64,000 bases of DNA from an uncultured Flavobacteriaceae bacterium (GCA_947497245.1 CANMFO010000002.1:434001-498000), one strand, 5' to 3'. Counted from the first letter of the stretch, positions 18,230 to 27,845 are shown. Notes: generated from the letters alone by a model not told the origin. Numbers and translations: made by a program.

Positions 18230-18574
18230 TTATCGGTCCTCTTTTAAAAGTGAAAACAATAGGGACTGCAGAAGTGACAATAGGAGGCTGAACAGCAAGG
18301 CCCACCATAGGCCGTCCACCGTGAAACCTGCAATGAAATGGCTGGCTATCAGGATGATGACCGCATTGATCACCAACAAAAAAAGCCCGAAGGTAACTAT
18401 GGTGATCGGAAGGGTGAGGATGATCATTATCGGCTTTACCAAAAAATTCAGGAGACTGAGCACTACGGCCACGATAATTGCGGTGATATAGCTATCGACC
18501 GAAACGTGGGGAAGTATATGCGCCAAAATGACGACCCCTAGTGCACTTAAGAGCAATCTTATAATAAATTTCAT
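18230..18574 (-). CDS. Small four-helix membrane protein, phage holin 4_2-like (YvlD-type)
   Basis: A 114-residue, almost wholly hydrophobic protein with four predicted membrane helices (about residues 3-22, 29-50, 54-77 and 85-108). The hydrophobic pattern and the motif NFLVKPIMIILTLPITI are typical of the family annotated as phage holin family 4 or YvlD. These are chromosomal proteins of unknown role, not phage genes; nothing viral is nearby. It ends about 100 bases before tig on the same strand and follows a terminator. Confidence 0.8.
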   Translation of the reverse strand: MKFIIRLLLSALGVVILAHILPHVSVDSYITAIIVAVVLSLLNFLVKPIMIILTLPITIVTFGLFLLVINAVIILIASHFIAGFTVDGLWWALLFSLLLSLLQSLLFSLLKEDR

Positions 18575-18600
18575 ATCACAATATCTGGATTAGGTTCAAC

Positions 18601-18628
18601 AAAAAAGTACCGGGGTGTCCGGTACCTT
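18601..18628 (-). terminator. Terminator after the SGNH lipoprotein gene
   Basis: GTACCGG and CCGGTAC pair around a short loop; on the minus strand the stem is followed by six T. It lies 24 bases beyond the stop codon at 18652. Confidence 0.85.
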
Positions 18629-18651
18629 TAAAAGTATGCATTTATTTTTTA

Positions 18652-20160
18652 TTACTTGATGTAGAGGCCCGTATAATCCAAGGGTTCCACCCCAGGAAGA
18701 TTGGAGCCGTATTTTTCATTGATGGCTTCCACGAATAAATTGGCCAGAAGGGCATAGCCCCTTGGGGAAGGATGGATCCCGTCCAGGGAAATTCCACCCC
18801 CGGTTCCAAATGTGGTGGTAACGGTACTGCCGTCGGACAGTGTTACGCCCGATTGCGATACTATGTCCAAATAGGCATTTGCATCCACAAGCGCTACATC
18901 GTATTGCGCGGCCAAAGCCTCGATGACCTGATTGTAGGCCGCAACCGTTTGGGAAATGGTCGTCTGCTCTTCAGGGGTCAAGACCCACTTGTCGGCCAAG
19001 GGTACCGCAACTCCATTGATCGAAGTGGGGTCGCTGGGGTTGGCCAACGTACCGATGAAGTTCCGTGATGTAAGGACCAAAAGGTCTTGATCCGTAGCCT
19101 GGCGCATATTGACCAGGGCCGGGTTAAAACCGCTTAGGTCGGTCAGGTCCTCATCGATGATCACAGCGGCGTTGGTCGCCCCCGCCGAAAAAGAGATCTG
19201 ACGGGCGGCGGCCTCCTCGGGCGTAATGGCGTTCAGCCCCACCAACTGCGTAACACCGGCATTGTATTGGGCATAAGCCATGTTCAAAGTGGCGGCAGTT
19301 GCCGCATCAAGGGGTACCGGATTGTGCGGGACGGTAGTGAAAAAGGGAGCGCTCACCACATCGGGAAGATTGGCCACGACCCCGTTCGCCCCATTGGCGG
19401 TAAGGGTCTGTAACAGGGTATTGTAAACATTGGCCAAAACGTTGGTATTCGTAATATCACTGCCCCCGTAGGTAGTAGGATCCAAATTTCCGGTTTCGTT
19501 GTGATTTTCCCCGGCGCCGCCATTGGTGGCATACCCCAAAACATCGTTATTGCCGATCCATAGCGAGAAAAAAGTAGGGTTTTGGGCCGCTGCATCTCCA
19601 AGGACTGTTGAAGTCTGGGACGAGGCAAATCTGGCATAGAACGGATTTGCAAGTCCCAAGGGAACGCCCGCCAAACTGCCATATCCCGGTGCTACCAGGT
19701 GATAGCTTTTGGCCAAAGGTACCCCCATATTGTTAAAAGGCCCTGTCAATGTATTGGATATTTCCGTGGTACCGGTACCCTCAACCTGCACAGGTGCCGG
19801 AGAACCAGAGGCGAAAGACAGAATCAATCTGTTTTCAAGAACGGGTGTTCCTCCCAAAGTGGCCCCGCCAAAGTTGTCCGCCATCAACGGAATGGTAAAA
19901 TCACCTCCCCCGACCAAGGCAAAATTAGATGCCAGCATATTGGGAAAGGAAGCGTTCTGTCCGTCTATGAACAAGGCGGCATCGGAAAAGCCGGCGGTAA
20001 GGGAATTTCCTACGGAGACATATTTGGTAAAATCTGCGGAACCACTGGTATAGGTGATCGGAGTCGGCTCCGTGGGTCCAGGGACTACGGCGGTGTCATC
20101 ATCATTACAGGACGTCAAAAATAGCCCTGAAAATACCAATAACGCTATGATCTTTTTCAT
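18652..20160 (-). CDS. SGNH/GDSL-hydrolase-like lipoprotein
   Basis: A 502-residue exported lipoprotein: signal peptide LLVFSGLFLTSC with the lipobox Cys at residue 18, then a Pro/Thr linker. The catalytic fold is of the SGNH esterase type. Block I reads VSVGNSLTAGF (about 49-59), with Asn in place of the usual Asp of GDSL. Block III is IGNNDVLGY, with the Asn of SGNH. Block V is DGIHPSPRGY, supplying Asp and His. Related flavobacterial lipoproteins also have GNSL, so it is probably active. The substrate is unknown; an acyl ester or polysaccharide ester is plausible. It has a clear promoter at 20201-20230 and its own terminator, so it is monocistronic. Confidence 0.85.
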   Translation of the reverse strand: MKKIIALLVFSGLFLTSCNDDDTAVVPGPTEPTPITYTSGSADFTKYVSVGNSLTAGFSDAALFIDGQNASFPNMLASNFALVGGGDFTIPLMADNFGGATLGGTPVLENRLILSFASGSPAPVQVEGTGTTEISNTLTGPFNNMGVPLAKSYHLVAPGYGSLAGVPLGLANPFYARFASSQTSTVLGDAAAQNPTFFSLWIGNNDVLGYATNGGAGENHNETGNLDPTTYGGSDITNTNVLANVYNTLLQTLTANGANGVVANLPDVVSAPFFTTVPHNPVPLDAATAATLNMAYAQYNAGVTQLVGLNAITPEEAAARQISFSAGATNAAVIIDEDLTDLSGFNPALVNMRQATDQDLLVLTSRNFIGTLANPSDPTSINGVAVPLADKWVLTPEEQTTISQTVAAYNQVIEALAAQYDVALVDANAYLDIVSQSGVTLSDGSTVTTTFGTGGGISLDGIHPSPRGYALLANLFVEAINEKYGSNLPGVEPLDYTGLYIK

Positions 20161-20200
20161 TTTTTGAGTATTGAATTAGTTCGCTAGTGTACGCTAAAAT

Positions 20201-20230
20201 CAAATTTAGGTAAAATTATGGGAATCGCAA
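20201..20230 (-). promoter_or_regulatory. Promoter of the SGNH lipoprotein gene, Bacteroidota type
   Basis: Minus-strand TTG (20230-20228), exactly 19 bases, then TAAATTTG (20208-20201): a perfect match to TTG-N19-TAnnTTTG. The leader to the ATG at 20160 would be about 34 bases. Confidence 0.75.
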
Positions 20231-20443
20231 CCTAAAGGCTGAAAAAATTATGCATGCATAGTAAATAAGCAGTTTTATTGTGCAAAAATGACTTAAGACC
20301 AGCTGAAATCGAATGCATAAAAGAAAGAAAAACTTCTAATATCCTTGTAGGCTAAATTCTATGGTATGTGCATAAAGTTACCCCTTTCCTACCTTTTTGA
20401 ATACAAAAAAGTGGCCTGGAACCAGGATTGGAACACCAAAGGG

Positions 20444-21214
20444 TCATGCATTGATAAAAGCCATCGATTTGGAAAAAAACTGTTGGGGGTTTTCGGCGTG
20501 CAACCAATGTCCCGCCCGATCAACGGTATCTAAAATTGCCAATGGGAAATGTTTTTTTATCTCGGGCAGATCCTGTTCCCCGACATATTCGGAGCGGCCC
20601 CCTCTCAAAAAGAGGGCAGGACCTGCGTAGCTGGCCGAAGCGTCGATATTCTCACCTATTTCTTCCATTTTTTGTCCCAACACATCCAGGTTGAAACGGA
20701 AGCCCAGGCGCTCTTTCTCTACCCAGTAGAGGTTTTTAAGCAGAAACTGCCTTACCCCGATTTCTTTGATATGCTTGCCCAGCTGTCCATCGGCCTCGGC
20801 CCGTGTCTTGATAACATCAAAATCCAATGTCCGCAGACCCTTGATGATATCTTGGTGGTGGGGTGGATAAAATTTGGGCGCTATATCGGCCACGATCAGT
20901 TTTTTGGTGGATCCTGGATGGGCGCAGGCAAACTCCATGGCCGTCTTACCTCCCATGGAATGCCCAAGGACAACGGTCGGGGGCAGCTCGTGGTGCCTGA
21001 TATACGCATGGATATCTTGGGCCAATACCCCATAATTGAAATGTTCGGAATGGAAACTTTTTCCGTGGTTTCGTTGATCCACCAGGTGCACCTGTAAGCC
21101 CGAGGCCGCATATTGCGACCCGAGGCTCTTCCAATTGTCCGACATACCCAAAAACCCATGAAGGATCAATAGGGGAGGGCCTTCGCCAATAATTTTGGAA
21201 TGCAGTAGAGGCAT
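20444..21214 (-). CDS. Alpha/beta-fold hydrolase, YbfF-like esterase
   Basis: A 256-residue cytoplasmic hydrolase. Oxyanion-hole region ILHGFLGMSDNW (about residues 17-28), nucleophile elbow GHSMGG (Ser about 86), and C-terminal His in DRAGHWLHAENP (about 232-243). A catalytic Asp is expected after the VDQRNHGKS strand or in the C-terminal half. The pattern fits YbfF-type esterases, which cleave short-chain acyl esters or thioesters in vitro. It overlaps the pdxJ stop by one base (TAATG), so it is translationally coupled to pdxJ, which suggests co-expression rather than a known pathway link. Confidence 0.88.
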   Translation of the reverse strand: MPLLHSKIIGEGPPLLILHGFLGMSDNWKSLGSQYAASGLQVHLVDQRNHGKSFHSEHFNYGVLAQDIHAYIRHHELPPTVVLGHSMGGKTAMEFACAHPGSTKKLIVADIAPKFYPPHHQDIIKGLRTLDFDVIKTRAEADGQLGKHIKEIGVRQFLLKNLYWVEKERLGFRFNLDVLGQKMEEIGENIDASASYAGPALFLRGGRSEYVGEQDLPEIKKHFPLAILDTVDRAGHWLHAENPQQFFSKSMAFINA

Positions 21215-21927
21215 TATTTAAGTTTGTTTAGGTACATGTTGATAACATTGTCCAACCCGAGATAGAGCGATTCACAGATAAGGGCATGGCCTATGGAAAC
21301 CTCCAACAGTCCTGGAATACGCTCCTTGAAATATTTAATATTGTCCAGACTTAGGTCGTGTCCCGCATTGATTCCCAGTCCAAGCGTATTTGCCGAAAGG
21401 GCGGCTTCAACAAAGGCCTTTATGGCAACATTCTTGTCCTTTGCATACACCTCCGCATAACTTTCCGTATAGAGTTCTATACGGTCGGTCCCGGTTTTTG
21501 CCGCTCCTTTGACCATTCTTGGGTCGGGATCCACAAAAATGGAGGTCCGGATGCCCTGGGCTTTGAAGGTGGCGATCACCTCTTTTAAGAAATCCAGGTG
21601 CGCGATCGTATCCCAACCCGCGTTCGACGTAATGGCGTCGACCGCATCGGGCACAAGGGTCACCTGTGTGGGGCTGACGTCGAGCACCAGATCCACGAAT
21701 TTTTCTATAGGGTTGCCCTCAATATTGAATTCCGTGCTAACGATTTTCTTTAGGTCCCTTGCATCCTGATATCTGATGTGGCGCTCATCGGGCCTGGGAT
21801 GGACGGTAATGCCCTGGGCCCCGAACCTCTCGACATCCGAAGCCACTTGGATAAGGTTGGGAACGTTCCCTCCCCGTGAATTCCTCAGGGTGGCGATCTT
21901 GTTGATATTGACACTGAGTTTGGTCAT
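21214..21927 (-). CDS. pdxJ: Pyridoxine 5'-phosphate synthase PdxJ
   Basis: The last ring-closing step of DXP-dependent vitamin B6 synthesis: condenses 3-amino-2-oxopropyl phosphate with 1-deoxy-D-xylulose 5-phosphate. The 237-residue TIM barrel has the N-terminal signature [17 protein letters not shown], the active-site HPRPDERHI (about residues 44-52) and the C-terminal phosphate-binding [11 protein letters not shown]. The ATG at 21927 ([10 protein letters not shown]) matches the family start. A -7 box TATTTTTG at 21955-21962 lies 28 bases upstream. It is divergent from the CBS-domain gene. Confidence 0.96.
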   Translation of the reverse strand: MTKLSVNINKIATLRNSRGGNVPNLIQVASDVERFGAQGITVHPRPDERHIRYQDARDLKKIVSTEFNIEGNPIEKFVDLVLDVSPTQVTLVPDAVDAITSNAGWDTIAHLDFLKEVIATFKAQGIRTSIFVDPDPRMVKGAAKTGTDRIELYTESYAEVYAKDKNVAIKAFVEAALSANTLGLGINAGHDLSLDNIKYFKERIPGLLEVSIGHALICESLYLGLDNVINMYLNKLK

Positions 21928-22019
21928 TCGTCGTGATTCTTTAACGGTTGGCAGCAAAAATACAAATTAGGCATGCCTTTTGATATTTTTAATTAGTATT
22001 TTGCGTTATCATATCAGCT

Positions 22020-22676
22020 ATGCAGATCCAGACCCATATCATCTCGAATATATCCGTGTTCAAAATCGGGGATTCCCTTAAAAGGGTCAGCGATTTTTTT
22101 CGGGAGAACGCTTTCTCACATGTGGCCGTAATCGAAGACGGGCATTTTTTGGGTGCCTTGAACGGAAACGACCTTGGGAATTTCGAAAATGACAAGAAGA
22201 TCGAGGACTACCGATACAATCTGGAAGGCATCTTTGTCCTGAACACTGCCTCCTGGTTGGACGTATTGGAGGCTTTTGCCCGAAATGAGGCCAACCTTTT
22301 GCCGGTCGTCAGCGAAGAGGGCAACTTATTGGGATACTACGACCTTACCGATATCATGGGCTTCTTTATTGATACCCCTTTCTTTACAGAACCTGGCGGG
22401 ATTTTGGTGGTGGCCAAGGGGATCAAGGACTATTCGTTCAGTGAGATAGCCCAAATCGTCGAGAGCAACAACACCAGGCTCATAGGGGCCTTCATTACGG
22501 ATATTCGAAACGATGTGGTTCAGGTGACCTTGAAGATAGGTGCCTCCAACCTGAACGAAATCACCCAGACATTTAGACGGTACAACTACAATATTCTTTT
22601 TGGAAACAACGACGACCAGTTTTTGAAGGACCTAAAACAACGATCCGATTATCTAGACAAATATTTAAATGTATAG
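22020..22676 (+). CDS. CBS-domain protein, AcuB-like
   Basis: A 218-residue soluble protein with a tandem CBS pair (about residues 5-125), recognisable from HVAVIEDGHFLGALNGNDL and LLPVVSEEGNLLGYYDLTD. An ACT-like region follows (about 130-200; GGILVVAKGIKDYSFSEIA). CBS pairs usually sense adenosine nucleotides or similar ligands. The ligand here is unknown. It is the first gene of the conserved envelope block and lies 3 bases before nadK, so it is certainly co-transcribed and may respond to nucleotide state. Confidence 0.88.
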   Translation: MQIQTHIISNISVFKIGDSLKRVSDFFRENAFSHVAVIEDGHFLGALNGNDLGNFENDKKIEDYRYNLEGIFVLNTASWLDVLEAFARNEANLLPVVSEEGNLLGYYDLTDIMGFFIDTPFFTEPGGILVVAKGIKDYSFSEIAQIVESNNTRLIGAFITDIRNDVVQVTLKIGASNLNEITQTFRRYNYNILFGNNDDQFLKDLKQRSDYLDKYLNV

Positions 22677-22679
22677 GGT

Positions 22680-23561
22680 ATGAAGGTCGCCATCTACGGT
22701 CAAACCTATCAGGACAATGCCCTGGAATATGTTGGGGAATTGTTGGATGAGCTGAAGAAAGAGGCCGCGACCGTCGTCATCGAAAAGGAATTTCACACCT
22801 TGCTTTCCACAAAGCAAAATGCCCTAGGGTATCCCACATTCACCATTTCGGAGGGCTTGGACGCTACTTTTGACATGTTCGTCAGTTTTGGGGGCGACGG
22901 CACAATCCTCAGGGCAACGACCTTTGTCAAGGACCTTGGTATTCCCATCGTCGGTGTGAACACGGGCCGTTTGGGTTTTTTGTCGACCTTTAAAAAGGAA
23001 GAGGTGCGCAAGGTGGTAAGGGAGTTTGTCCAAGGAGCCTACCGCACCGTGGAAAGAAGCCTGGTCGCAGTGGATGCAGACTTTGACATTCCCGAATTCG
23101 AAGATCTTAATTTTGCCCTCAACGAAATAACGGTGAGCAGAAAGGATACCACCTCCATGATCACGGTGGAGACCTATCTGAACGACGAATACCTGACCTC
23201 TTATTGGGCCGACGGACTCATAGTATCCACCCCAACGGGCTCAACAGGGTACTCCTTGAGCTGTGGCGGACCCGTGATAGAGCCCACCGCAAAATCGTTG
23301 GTGCTCACACCGATCGCGCCCCACAATTTAAATGCGAGGCCCCTAGTGATTTCGGACGATACCATAATCCGTTTAAAGGTATCGGGAAGGGAAGAAAACC
23401 ACTTGGTTTCCCTGGATTCTAGAATCGCTTCCCTGGAAAACGGAAAGGAGATCGTCGTTCGAAAGGCGGCCTTTACCGTAAAAATGATAGAGTACACTTC
23501 CGAGAGCTTTCTCAAAACCCTGCGGAATAAACTGCTATGGGGTGAAGACCGTCGTAATTGA
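22680..23561 (+). CDS. nadK: NAD kinase
   Basis: Phosphorylates NAD to NADP with ATP or polyphosphate. The 293-residue product has the family motif FGGDGTILRA (about residues 70-79), the NE-type motif ALNEITVSR (about 146-154) and the glycine-rich TPTGSTGYSLSCGGP (about 184-198) that forms the NAD site. Standard length. It sits between the CBS protein and the DUF6089 gene in an order that is conserved in flavobacteria. Confidence 0.96.
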   Translation: MKVAIYGQTYQDNALEYVGELLDELKKEAATVVIEKEFHTLLSTKQNALGYPTFTISEGLDATFDMFVSFGGDGTILRATTFVKDLGIPIVGVNTGRLGFLSTFKKEEVRKVVREFVQGAYRTVERSLVAVDADFDIPEFEDLNFALNEITVSRKDTTSMITVETYLNDEYLTSYWADGLIVSTPTGSTGYSLSCGGPVIEPTAKSLVLTPIAPHNLNARPLVISDDTIIRLKVSGREENHLVSLDSRIASLENGKEIVVRKAAFTVKMIEYTSESFLKTLRNKLLWGEDRRN

Positions 23562-23649
23562 ATCCTTTCCAAAGCAATAAATAGGACCAAAAGTTGTTTA
23601 TCAACATAGAACACTTTTATAACGGTCGGGGGCAAATCCCATGAATGGT

Positions 23650-23657
23650 TATATTTG
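23650..23657 (+). promoter_or_regulatory. Candidate -7 box before the DUF6089 gene
   Basis: TATATTTG fits TAnnTTTG and lies 17 bases before the ATG at 23674. No TTG lies at the best -33 distance, but the site argues against a start upstream at 23641. Confidence 0.45.
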
Positions 23658-23673
23658 CAAACTTTTGGAGTCA

Positions 23674-24369
23674 ATGAAAGGATATTTTTTTATAGTTCTT
23701 GTTTTTTTTGCGTTCCTATCAAATGCCCAAACCTATGAGATCGGGGTCTTTGCCGGCGGCGCGAACAATATTGGCGACGTAGGCCGTACCAACTATATAT
23801 TGCCATCGGGCATTGCTTTTGGCGGCCTGTTCAAATGGAATAAAAGCAAACGGTACGCGTGGAGGGCCAGTATGGTTTATGGGAGGTTCAAAGCGGACGA
23901 TTCGAAATCGAACATCCCTGCAAGGCAGCAAAGGGGCCTTGTGGCCGAGAATTCCATTCTGGAGGTATCGGCCGGGCTGGAATTCAATTTTGTGGACTAT
24001 AACCTGCACAAACTGGGACCTGCGTTCACACCTTATCTATATACCGGGTTAACTTATTTTAGGTACAATTACGATTATTTTGATCTGGGGCAACTGCAAA
24101 ATGCAAACCAAAAAGACGGTTCCCTGGCCATTCCCATGACCGTGGGGGCCAAGTTTCGTTTGAACCAATACCTTATTTTAGGGGCCGAAATAGGGGCCCG
24201 ATATACGTTTACCGACAACCTGGATGCCAACAATCCGGAAAAATCCAATGTAAGTAGACAATTTGATGTTACCTTTGGCAACACGAACAGCGACGACTGG
24301 TATGTTTTCTCTGGATTGACTTTAACCTATACCTTCGGCAGAAAGCCCTGTATGGATTGCTTCGAGTAG
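23674..24369 (+). CDS. Outer-membrane beta-barrel protein, DUF6089 type
   Basis: A 231-residue exported protein: signal peptide GYFFIVLVFFAFLSNAQ, then alternating aromatic strands typical of a small outer-membrane barrel (for example LGPAFTPYLYTGLTYFRYN and WYVFSGLTLTYTFGRK). The C-terminal tail ends with PCMDCFE, an unusual Cys pair. The position between nadK and uppS-bamA is the conserved site of DUF6089 genes in Bacteroidota. The function is unknown, but the link to the BamA block suggests an envelope role. The ATG at 23674 directly precedes the signal peptide. Confidence 0.8.
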   Translation: MKGYFFIVLVFFAFLSNAQTYEIGVFAGGANNIGDVGRTNYILPSGIAFGGLFKWNKSKRYAWRASMVYGRFKADDSKSNIPARQQRGLVAENSILEVSAGLEFNFVDYNLHKLGPAFTPYLYTGLTYFRYNYDYFDLGQLQNANQKDGSLAIPMTVGAKFRLNQYLILGAEIGARYTFTDNLDANNPEKSNVSRQFDVTFGNTNSDDWYVFSGLTLTYTFGRKPCMDCFE

Positions 24370-24376
24370 CTATTTT

Positions 24377-25117
24377 ATGGATACCATTGATGATATAAAA
24401 AACCAAAACCTTCCCCGACATATCGCCATTATTATGGATGGCAATGGTAGATGGGCCAAACAGCAGGGCAAACTTAGGGTGTTTGGCCATGAAAATGGGG
24501 TACATACGGTTCGCCATACCGTGGAGCAATGTGTGAAACTGGGGCTGGAATACCTGACCCTGTACACCTTTTCCACGGAAAATTGGAAACGCCCCAAGAT
24601 GGAGGTGGACACCTTAATGAAGTTGTTGGTCTCCTCCTTAAAAAAAGAACTCCCCACCTTTCAGGAAAACAACGTGCGCCTAAACACCATCGGTGATATT
24701 TCGTCCCTTCCAAAAAGAGCGTACAGGGAACTTTTGGAGGTAATGGAAAAAACGGGAAGCAATACCGGAATGACCTTGACTTTAGCACTGAGCTATGGCG
24801 CTAGGGAGGAGTTGAAAAACGCTGTAATACAAATAAGTACCAAAGTTAAAAATAATATAATTTCTCCTGAAAATATTGATGAAACCATTATAAATACTCA
24901 TCTTTACACGCATGATTTACCAGATGTAGATCTGCTTATCCGGACCAGTGGGGAACATCGGATCAGCAATTTTTTACTTTGGCAGATCGCCTATGCGGAA
25001 TTATATTTTATTGACGTATTTTGGCCCGATTTTAGAGAGCACCATTTGGTGGAGGCCATTAAAAATTACCAGAACAGAGAACGAAGATTTGGAAAAACTA
25101 GCGAACAACTCAACTAG
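24377..25117 (+). CDS. uppS: Isoprenyl transferase (undecaprenyl diphosphate synthase)
   Basis: Builds the C55 lipid carrier for peptidoglycan and O-antigen by cis-addition of isopentenyl units. The 246-residue product has HIAIIMDGNGRWAKQQG (catalytic Asp21), VRHTVEQC, LTLYTFSTENW, and the C-terminal DLLIRTSGEHRISNFLLWQ and YAELYF motifs. It follows the DUF6089 gene by 7 bases, and its 3' end overlaps the likely start of bamA by 29 bases. Confidence 0.96.
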   Translation: MDTIDDIKNQNLPRHIAIIMDGNGRWAKQQGKLRVFGHENGVHTVRHTVEQCVKLGLEYLTLYTFSTENWKRPKMEVDTLMKLLVSSLKKELPTFQENNVRLNTIGDISSLPKRAYRELLEVMEKTGSNTGMTLTLALSYGAREELKNAVIQISTKVKNNIISPENIDETIINTHLYTHDLPDVDLLIRTSGEHRISNFLLWQIAYAELYFIDVFWPDFREHHLVEAIKNYQNRERRFGKTSEQLN

Positions 25118-27743
25118 CGGTATAAAAAAGCTCATATCGCTTGAACTCACATTAACCCTCCTTCTACTTTTTACCACCTTGTTTACCACCGCACAGGACG
25201 TTTCCTATGAGGAAGGAAAGAAGTATATTTTAGGGGGGCTCGAAGTAACGGGCTTGGAGAGTTACAACGAGCAGACCGTCAAGACCTATACGGGCTTGAG
25301 GGTAGGGCAACCCATCACCGTACCGGGCGAACAGATCAGTGCGATAATCAACAAATTGTGGGGACTGGAGTTGTTTACCGACATTGATTTCTACATTACC
25401 AATGTGGAAGGTGACAAGGTCTTTCTGGAACTGCACATCGTTGAACGGCCAACCTTGTCCGATGTGACCGTTTACGGGGTCAAAAAAAGAAAGATACAGG
25501 ACATTCTGGATGATACCGACCTAAAAAAAGGAAAAAAGATCACAGAAAGCCTTATCGCGAACACCAAGAACTATCTGGAGAACAAATACAAAAAACAGGG
25601 TCACTTGAACGTCAAGGTGACCATAGCTACGGCCAAGGACACCTCGGAGACCAATGCCCAAAGCATGGTCATCAATATCAAGAAGGGCGATAAGGTGAAA
25701 ATCAGGAATTTCATCTTTGAGGGAAGGGAGAAGATCAAGGAAAAGAAGTTGCGCACCGCGATGAAAAAGACCAAGAAGAAACGCTTTTACCGTTTCTGGA
25801 AAAAGTCGAAGTTCATCCAGGACGAATACGACAACGATAAAGGGTTGCTGATAGACAAGTATGCGGAAAACGGGTACCGGGATGCCCGGATCATCTCCGA
25901 CTCGGTAATCCCGGTCGACGAGAACAATATCGACATCAAGTTTACCCTGGAGGAGGGCAATAAGTATTACTTTGGGGACATCGATTTCGTTGGCAATACC
26001 GTATATACGGACCGGCAATTGAAACGAGGACTTGGAATCAATAAAGGGGACACCTACAATGGGGTACTGCTCCGGGAACGCATTGCGGACGATTCCAAAC
26101 CGGATGCCGAGGATATCACAAGCCTTTACCAGAATACCGGGTATTTGTTTTCAAGTATCAATCCGGTGGAGGTTTCCGCTGAAAACGATACCATCAACTT
26201 CGAAATAAGGATCATTGAAGGGAAAGAAACCTTTTTGGACCATGTAACGGTGGAAGGGAACGACAAGACCAACGATCATGTGATCTATAGGGAACTCCGT
26301 ACCCGACCTGGACAGAAGTATAATAAAAGTAGTATTATACGAACCATACGCGAGCTGCAGCAACTGGGTTTTTTCGATGCGGAACAGATTAAACCGGATA
26401 TTGTCAATCCTGACCCCAATGCGGGTACCGTGGACGTAAACTACAGTTTGGTAGAGTCGGGCTCCAGTCAGATCGAGCTTCAAGGCGGATACGGCGGTGG
26501 CGGTTTTATCGGTACACTGGGACTGTCGTTCAACAATTTTTCCATACAGAACCTATTCAAGAAGAAGGCGTACAAACCCGTTCCCATGGGCGATGGCCAA
26601 ACTTTTGCCCTGCGATTGCAGGCCAGTAGGACCTTTAGGGTCTACAGCCTCAATTTTGCCGAACCTTGGTTGGGCGGTAAAAAACCGGTACGGTTCAATT
26701 TAAGCCTTTCCCGAACGCAGCAATTCGGGATCACCAGGGATTCCAGGGGACGGTTCCAACCGAACAAAGACCAACAGTTTTCGATCACCGGAATTTCGGT
26801 CGGTTTGGCGAAGCGGGTACAATGGCCGGATGATTACTTCACCATTTCGCACTCTCTGGGCTATCAGTTGTACAACTTTAAAAATTACAATATCGGACTC
26901 TTCAGTTTCGGTAATGGGAAATCGAATTCCTTGGCCTATACTTTGGGGATCTCAAGGAATGCCGTTGACGGGGGCAGGATTTTCCCAAGAGGAGGGTCAA
27001 ATTTCGAGGTTACCGCCAAGTTCACACCTCCCTATTCCCTGTTCAACGATAAGGACTATAAATCTATCCGGGAGGAGAGCGATGCGCTATTGGAAGAAAT
27101 TAGCGATCCCAATACCAGCGACCTGGAGCGGCAGGACCTGAACACGCAACGGGAGATATTGGAGGAAGAGCGATTTAAATGGTTGGAATACTACAAGGTC
27201 AAATTTAAAGGGGATTGGTACACCACCCTGGCGGGGAGTGCCGATAAGTCCTTGGTGTTGCGGACCAATGCTGAATTTGGCTTTTTGGGCAGCTATAACA
27301 CCGATATAGGCGATGTTCCCTTCGAGCGCTTCTTCGTTGGGGGCGATGGTTTGGGCAACTTTACCCTGGATGGGCGGGATGTGGTACAGTTGCGAGGGTA
27401 TGAGAACCAGTCCTTGACCCCCATTAACCCCTTGACCAACCGCGCCGAGGGGGGGATAGTCTACAATAAATACTCCCTTGAATTGCGATATCCCTTGACC
27501 CTAAAGCCCTCAGCTTCCATTTATGGCCTTACTTTTTTGGAGGCGGGGAACGCTTTCAACAATTTTCAGGACTTTAATCCGTTTGAACTTAAACGATCGG
27601 CCGGAGTGGGGCTACGCATATTTATGCCGGCGTTTGGTCTTTTAGGGATAGATTTTGGGTACGGGTTCGACTCGGACTACGTGAATCCCCAGGGAGGGCC
27701 AAGCGGATGGCAAACACACTTCATTATCGGCCAACAGTTTTAA
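25089..27743 (+). CDS. bamA: Outer-membrane protein assembly factor BamA
   Basis: The central subunit that inserts beta-barrel proteins into the outer membrane. The 884-residue product has a signal peptide (LTLTLLLLFTTLFTTAQ), five POTRA repeats over about residues 38-450 and a C-terminal 16-strand barrel with the conserved loop motif VQLRGYENQS in place of VRGF. The lysine-rich stretch in the POTRA region (KKTKKKRFYRFWKKSK) is typical of Bacteroidota. The start is TTG at 25089 inside uppS: no ATG precedes the signal peptide, and an upstream GTG at 24948 would add 47 uppS-antiframe residues. It is translationally coupled to uppS and followed by two Skp-like genes. Confidence 0.93.
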   Translation: MEKLANNSTSGIKKLISLELTLTLLLLFTTLFTTAQDVSYEEGKKYILGGLEVTGLESYNEQTVKTYTGLRVGQPITVPGEQISAIINKLWGLELFTDIDFYITNVEGDKVFLELHIVERPTLSDVTVYGVKKRKIQDILDDTDLKKGKKITESLIANTKNYLENKYKKQGHLNVKVTIATAKDTSETNAQSMVINIKKGDKVKIRNFIFEGREKIKEKKLRTAMKKTKKKRFYRFWKKSKFIQDEYDNDKGLLIDKYAENGYRDARIISDSVIPVDENNIDIKFTLEEGNKYYFGDIDFVGNTVYTDRQLKRGLGINKGDTYNGVLLRERIADDSKPDAEDITSLYQNTGYLFSSINPVEVSAENDTINFEIRIIEGKETFLDHVTVEGNDKTNDHVIYRELRTRPGQKYNKSSIIRTIRELQQLGFFDAEQIKPDIVNPDPNAGTVDVNYSLVESGSSQIELQGGYGGGGFIGTLGLSFNNFSIQNLFKKKAYKPVPMGDGQTFALRLQASRTFRVYSLNFAEPWLGGKKPVRFNLSLSRTQQFGITRDSRGRFQPNKDQQFSITGISVGLAKRVQWPDDYFTISHSLGYQLYNFKNYNIGLFSFGNGKSNSLAYTLGISRNAVDGGRIFPRGGSNFEVTAKFTPPYSLFNDKDYKSIREESDALLEEISDPNTSDLERQDLNTQREILEEERFKWLEYYKVKFKGDWYTTLAGSADKSLVLRTNAEFGFLGSYNTDIGDVPFERFFVGGDGLGNFTLDGRDVVQLRGYENQSLTPINPLTNRAEGGIVYNKYSLELRYPLTLKPSASIYGLTFLEAGNAFNNFQDFNPFELKRSAGVGLRIFMPAFGLLGIDFGYGFDSDYVNPQGGPSGWQTHFIIGQQF

Positions 27744-27802
27744 TTTAAGTTAAAATTGGATATCGAAACCTTATGCTAACTATTTCATTTTAATATATTT
27801 AG

Positions 27803-27810
27803 TAATTTTG
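27803..27810 (+). promoter_or_regulatory. Candidate -7 box before the first ompH gene
   Basis: TAATTTTG matches TAnnTTTG, 36 bases before the ATG at 27846. It could give the chaperone genes a promoter of their own in addition to read-through from bamA. Confidence 0.4.
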
Positions 27811-27845
27811 GCACGATATTTTCTTTGGTATTAAACGAAAATAAA

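Noticed and set aside
18230-18574. Phage element, because of the holin-like name
   Set aside because: Only a chromosomal YvlD-type membrane protein is seen; no other phage gene lies nearby.
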